64,000 nt of DNA from Peromyscus leucopus. Lineage: Eukaryota > Chordata > Mammalia > Rodentia > Cricetidae. The notes beneath the pieces are model-generated. The model had not been told where the DNA came from, did not search any database, and saw nothing but the letters and a program-made list of their open reading frames with translations. Where the stretch lies: contig NC_051083.1 in the NCBI RefSeq assembly GCF_004664715.2, positions 121,896,971-121,960,970 of the forward strand, written 5' to 3'. Shown piece after piece: positions 60,288 to 64,000 of the stretch; the stretch's first letter is position 1, and every line of letters begins with the position of its first letter. The translations under genes were made by a program, and so were the position numbers.

Positions 60288-60620
60288 CAGACAGGCGTCC
60301 AGTATGTAGCAGGCAGCACGGTTCCCGGCGCTCCAGGCTGCAGCAGCTTCGTCTGCCCGCAGCGCCGCCCCATGCGTTCAGATGGGCAGTGGAGAAGACT
60401 GGAGGCACTCGAGGGGCCACAATTCCGCTAGGAAGGAGGGAAAGTGGTGCAAACCCACACTCCCCCAGAGGCCCTGACCTCCCGGTTTTTGTCCGGGGTC
60501 GCAGAGGTCATGGACAGCTTAGGGTCTAGCTGGGAGACTAGGAGCCACCGGGCGGCGCGCACACAACGGGGCGAGGGCAACCGAGCATAGGAAAGGAGGA
60601 GGACTGGCCGGTGGGCTTAC

Positions 60621-60669
60621 CCTTAGAAGCATCTTTCTCCTCTTTGGGCTTGGTCACCTTTCCACTCAT
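60621..60669 (-). CDS. Fgf13: Fgf13 alternative first coding exon 1V (first 16 codons)
   Basis: The minus strand reads ATG at 60669-60667, then 15 more codons, giving MSGKVTKPKEEKDASK, one extra G at 60621, and the donor GTAAGC at 60620-60615. This peptide is, from memory, the start of the V and VY isoforms of FGF13 (FHF2). FGF13 is a non-secreted FGF homologue that binds voltage-gated sodium channel C-termini and microtubules in neurons and heart. Sixteen residues plus the shared core of about 183 gives the 199 residues of the V form, which fits exactly. The phase-1 end allows joining either to exon 1Y or directly to common exon 2. An in-frame TAA lies upstream at 60735-60733, so this ATG opens the frame. 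Its context is weak (T at -3), but no other ATG occurs on this strand between it and about 61,200. The remaining exons are not in the window. Identity rests on peptide recall plus the correct exon phase. Confidence 0.92.
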
Positions 60670-61190
60670 AGATCCCAGCTTGCTTGACAAGGTTCGTCCA
60701 GGAGAAGGAAGTCCTCGCCGAGCGGGCTGGACTTAGGAGAGCGCTTAGGGCGGCAAGTCGCGACCGCGAGCTCTCAGTGTGGTTCCGGGCTGAATCCGCT
60801 TTTCCCCGCTGCTGCCGCTGCTGCCGCCTGCGAGAGAGTGGGGAGGAAAAGAGAGGGGTGAAGGAGGAGCCGCCGCCCGAGCCCGAGCGACCGGCCGCAG
60901 GAGGAGCCGCTCGCCGCCGCGCTCCAGAAGTGCAGAGACAAAGCGGTGTGGCCGCTGCTTCTGCGCCCCGCCGCTCCTGCCAGTCCGCGGAGAGCCGCGC
61001 TCTGGAATCTTGGGGCACCCGGGAGGCGCGGCCGGGACTCCCCGGCTTCGCCGCCGGCCTGCCCGGGCTCTGTATGGGTCCCTTGCTTCGCGGGCACCGG
61101 CCACGCAGGGAGTTGCCTGGGTGGGCTGCCCAAGCTCTAACGGGCTGCTTTTCCCCGCCTCTCCCAATCTGCTGCGGGCCGCCAACTCAA
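60670..61190 (-). promoter_or_regulatory. Fgf13: 5' UTR and core promoter zone of Fgf13 exon 1V
   Basis: This is very GC-rich DNA directly upstream of the exon 1V start codon. The minus strand has no ATG anywhere in these roughly 520 bases, as expected of a leader that must deliver ribosomes to a start in weak context. An imperfect GCN triplet run lies at 60806-60828. No TATA box was seen for this direction, which is consistent with a dispersed CpG-island promoter. The transcription start is not determined, so the split between UTR and promoter is open. Confidence 0.7.
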
Positions 61191-61591
61191 TCAAAATAAA
61201 ACCCCCGAGGAAGGTTTAAAAAAAAATCAAAACAAAGACAAAAATATTCACTTAAAAATAACGAGCCTCCCCGAAAGGGAAATGTTTGAACATGTGATGA
61301 GCAACGTGTGAGCCTGTTACACCGCAGAGCCGCACAGCTTCTCACCCGCGGAGATTCGGAAAGGGAGGATCGCCTCTTTCTCTCTATTTAATCCATTTTC
61401 AGGTTCCTGTCTTTTGGCTAAAAGAGGGGCCTGAGTTGCTGGCTGGCAAAGAAGCGGGAACCGATGACCCTTACCTGTTCTCTCTCCCTACACCCACACC
61501 CCCTCGGAGCTCGCCTGCTCCTTCGCTGCCACTCTCCCGGCAAAGAACTCTCCGATCCCAGAGAGCCACGAATCAGCACTGGGGTGCGTTC

Positions 61592-61650
61592 TATATAAAC
61601 GACAAGGTGTGGGCACGCGGGGCGGGAGGGGGGGCGGCGAGGGCGGGGCC
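61592..61650 (+). promoter_or_regulatory. Plus-strand TATA box and GC boxes, possible divergent promoter
   Basis: TATATAAA at 61592-61599 matches the TATA consensus on the plus strand. GC boxes follow at 61631-61637 (GGGGCGG) and 61641-61650 (GGGCGGGGCC). A start about 30 bases downstream, near 61,625, would transcribe away from Fgf13. No plus-strand exon could be defined. The elements could instead serve the minus-strand promoter as upstream sites. Confidence 0.45.
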
Positions 61651-61702
61651 CCACAAAGCTGCCTGCGGGCTGTAGTAAAATCAGAGCTCGGCAGGGGCGC
61701 GC

Positions 61703-61714
61703 CGACGTCAGCTG
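61703..61714. promoter_or_regulatory. CRE-like site overlapping an E-box
   Basis: CGACGTCA at 61703-61710 differs from the palindromic CRE by one base. It overlaps the E-box CAGCTG at 61709-61714. Both lie in the second block of the CpG island, about 1.0 kb upstream of the Fgf13 start codon. Binding is inferred from motif only. Confidence 0.45.
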
Positions 61715-61760
61715 CCGCCTAGCAAAAGCCTGGCAGCCCAACAGAGTGCGGCGAGCGTGT

Positions 61761-63054
61761 CAGCGGGGTGTCCCCTATCCCCTCGGACAGGCAGGGCCCT
61801 CCTATGCTGCCATAGCGGGTTCTCGGGAGCCAGGTGTCCCCAACCTCCACCTTTGTTACTCCCTAGACTTCTAGTGCCTGTCTTCCTGGTTGCGCTGGTC
61901 ACCACCTACACTTTGGGGACTCCGCTGTTGGCAACTGCGCTGAAATATCAGTCTTGGAGTCTATGACTCTTCCCCTCTGTCCAGCTCTCCAAGCTGAGAC
62001 AGACTGATTCTCCAAGAAGGGAAAGAAGGGCGCTGGTATCTGGGTGTCAATAGCGCAGAGTGAAACTGACTCGGTGGTTGCCACCTCTCACCCCCCACCC
62101 CCCTACCCCCCACAAACACACTGGCCCCTCCTCCTAGGGCTGTATGCTCTGGTTGGCAAACTGATGCACAGTCCCCACTGTTCAGGTTATCCAACCTCAT
62201 GTGGAGTAAGGCGAGACTAGCCTCTAGTGCTACAGAATAAGTAGGATCAGCTTGTCTCCCAAGCTATACTTCTGACAACCCATGGAAGATCCCTGGGAGT
62301 TAGAACTGGAAGAAAACCTGCTCAGAAACCAGAAATCATTGTACATGGGGCATAAGGGAAAGGAGTCAAGGAATAGGAAAAGAGATGTACAGAAGTCAGT
62401 AATCAGTCGGCGGATGTTAGGAACCCTCTCCCCCTACTTTTCTTTCTGTCAGTGAAGACAAATATGTGCTACTAGGGAGGAAGGTGGCTGATAGCATGGG
62501 ACTTAGTCCACAGAGGCCTCAGCCCATTCATCAAACCATAGGCTTCATCCTGGTCATGGAGATGAGCTAGCGAGTTCCAAGCAGAAAAGCCATTCACCTC
62601 ATCCCACTCCACTCCCACCCTCTCCTTAATTTGGTTTTGTTTAATGATATTAAACCAGGCGAAGAAATCATATAGATGGATTAGTCCTACTGAATCCCAG
62701 GCAGTAACTCAATTATAAGAGCCTGCTGTGGCTTTCAAGACCAGGAGTGTGGGCTGCCCCTGCTGCCAGCCAGGGTCTAAAGGTCAGTAATCCTCTAAAC
62801 TCAATTTGCAGCCTCCATGCTCAGTCTGGAAGGAACTGTAGGCCTGGTTTTCTTGCAAATAATATCTAATAATCTGGAGCTTGATGACACAATGTAATTA
62901 CCCAACCCAAGGATGGACCTTTAATTGTTATCAGTATTCTGATAAAGAAGGAATTTTTCTTCAAACGACAGAAATTTAAGAGTTGGACCTTTTTGTGTGT
63001 TTAGAGGAAAAGACAAGAGAAGTGATAAAGAGAAGTTCCTATACAACCTATACC
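61761..63054. other. Fgf13 exon 1V upstream flank, SINE-free
   Basis: No repeat was recognised. AT-rich motif clusters (AATGATATTAAAC near 62,643; TGTAATTACCC and TTTAATTGTTATC near 62,893-62,932) could be homeodomain sites. Confidence 0.4.
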
Positions 63055-63420
63055 CAATAATAGTTACCATGCATTTAGTGCCTAACCTGTGCCAAGCAAT
63101 GGTGCTGAATCATTACATCAGTATCTTATTTCATTTTCCCAACATCACTAATAAGTGTTGGTATTATTATTATTTCCATTTTACAAAGGAGGAAATCAGT
63201 CCTTGGAGTGATTAAGTACATTTAAAAACAAATGTGATCTCACTATGGAGCTTAGACTGGCTTTGAACTTCCAGATACTAAGATTACCAACATAAACCAC
63301 CATGCCCAACTAGCTCACATTAAGAAATTTTCAAAAAGTTCACAAAGTTGGCTATTGGTAGAGCCTGGGTATGAATCCAGGCGTGTCTACCTCTAATACT
63401 AAAATTATTCTTTAGCACTC
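63055..63420 (+). repeat. MIR SINE interrupted by an antisense B1-like fragment
   Basis: AGTGCCTAACCTGTGCCAAG, TATTTCATTTTCCCAACATC, TTACAAAGGAGGAAATC and GGTATGAATCCAGGCGTGTC are the MIR. About 63,228-63,320 (TCACTATGGAGCTTAGACTG to CACCATGCCCAACTAG) is an antisense B1-like insert. Confidence 0.75.
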
Positions 63421-63489
63421 TAGGGGAGAAACACTAACTGGACATATCTTCAAATCACAAACTTCTAAGTCTTTGTCAGCCTCTCTAAA

Positions 63490-63503
63490 TACACACACAC
63501 ACA

Positions 63504-63556
<53 letters not shown>
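63490..63556. repeat. (AC)n microsatellite
   Basis: About 33 units with one AT interruption at 63510. Confidence 0.95.
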
Positions 63557-63558
<2 letters not shown>

Positions 63559-64000
63559 CTCCTGTATACTTATACCATGTGCTTTGTCTATTTCCCCTGG
63601 TAAGCTCCAAGAGGCTCACCACATGATGATTTTAGAGGGTTCTCTGTCTTTACAGATAAGCTCTGCTATAGTCAGCAAGATTAACATCCAGCTGGAAGCC
63701 AGATATCACTCTATTCCTTCAGGGACAATAAAATGGTAAACACAGGGTGAAACCTAGCTTAGCTAGTAATACTGAGTTGATTTAGAGAGGTGTCTGCATG
63801 GGAGAATGAATGAAATGTGCCTGTCCATGAACACAAGTAAGTAAAAATGTGTTCCCTCACTGTAAACCATCCTTCAAAAGAAATAGTCAGAACATAAAGA
63901 AAATAGACAACTCATGCAAAAACACTAGTGATGTGTGCCCATATTGAGACAAATCAATGGTCATCATAAGAACTTTAGTGCCAGATACCAGAAATTAGGA
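63557..64000. other. Unique flank, no feature recognised
   Basis: Nothing was recognised. Confidence 0.45.

Larger units (their letters stand above)
1..60620 (-). other. Fgf13: Intron following Fgf13 exon 1V (3' end outside window)
   Basis: The intron opens with GTAAGC at 60620-60615 and runs to the low-coordinate edge without an exon I can recognise. Known alternative exon 1Y (from its HEIFCCP motif), exon 1U and common exon 2 were looked for on the minus strand and not found. An intron longer than 60 kb is in keeping with the very large size of this gene in mammals. Contents are given in the repeat entries. Confidence 0.75.
60290..61760. promoter_or_regulatory. CpG island over the Fgf13 exon 1V promoter
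   Basis: CpG is abundant here and scarce elsewhere in the window. The densest part is 60,540-61,140, with a second block at about 61,430-61,760. Recognisable SINEs are absent from about 58.9 kb to 63.0 kb, typical of a constrained promoter neighbourhood. Limits were judged by eye, not computed. Confidence 0.85.

Noticed and set aside
1..60614. Fgf13 exons 1Y, 1U, 1S or exon 2 inside the window
   Set aside because: Searched on the minus strand for the coding of HEIFCCP, MALLRKSYS and PQLKGIVTK and for matching splice sites. None found by eye.
60745..61199. Long frames on both strands across the CpG island
   Set aside because: Composition artefacts. The minus ones start at non-ATG codons and overlap the leader of the real exon 1V.

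Overview
This is mammalian nuclear DNA from a rodent, most likely a cricetid (Peromyscus, vole or hamster type). The evidence is the density of B1, B2/B3 and ID-like SINEs and rodent L1 3' ends. The B1 copies also carry the AGGAAAGGCGCAAAGC variant of the right arm, which I associate with cricetids rather than Mus. That placement is inference; no species is named.

The only real gene piece I recognise lies at 60.6 kb on the minus strand. It is a 16-codon first coding exon (MSGKVTKPKEEKDASK) followed by a phase-1 GTAAGC donor. This matches the N terminus of the V and VY isoforms of fibroblast growth factor homologous factor 2, Fgf13 (X-linked in human and mouse). It sits in a CpG island (about 60.3-61.8 kb). 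The island also holds a plus-strand TATA box, GC boxes, a CRE-like site and a long (AC)n(AT)n tract. Everything left of 60,620 is then the large intron after exon 1V, and everything right of about 61.8 kb is upstream flank. I searched for exons 1S, 1U and 1Y and for the common exon 2 and did not find them.

The intron is made of interspersed repeats of many ages. At 2.4-3.4 kb there is L2, a B1 and an LTR. At 6.1-9.4 kb there is an ERV cluster: a deleted provirus whose 5' internal region carries a rearranged, spliced piece of Tgfbr1 coding sequence, a solo LTR, and a third LTR-like element inside an L2. At 11.8-13.4 kb lie several B1s, one split by a solo LTR. At 20.3-21.2 kb there is a 5'-inverted L1. 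L1 3' UTRs lie at 23.3-24.6 kb. A short interstitial telomeric repeat and an old L1, itself hit by a solo LTR, lie at 31.6-34.2 kb. A compound of three L1 3' ends lies at 35.6-37.2 kb. From 37 to 58 kb there are SINEs, two URR1 hAT elements (one inside a B2), a 39-bp minisatellite, a GC-richer island at 50.2-50.9 kb and an isolated hairpin. Target-site duplications could be read directly for many insertions and fix their limits.

No tRNA or rRNA gene, CRISPR array or bacterial feature was seen. Almost all open reading frames in the window are chance or repeat-derived. Family names for old repeats (L2, MIR, MLT1-like) come from remembered consensus patterns and have approximate limits.
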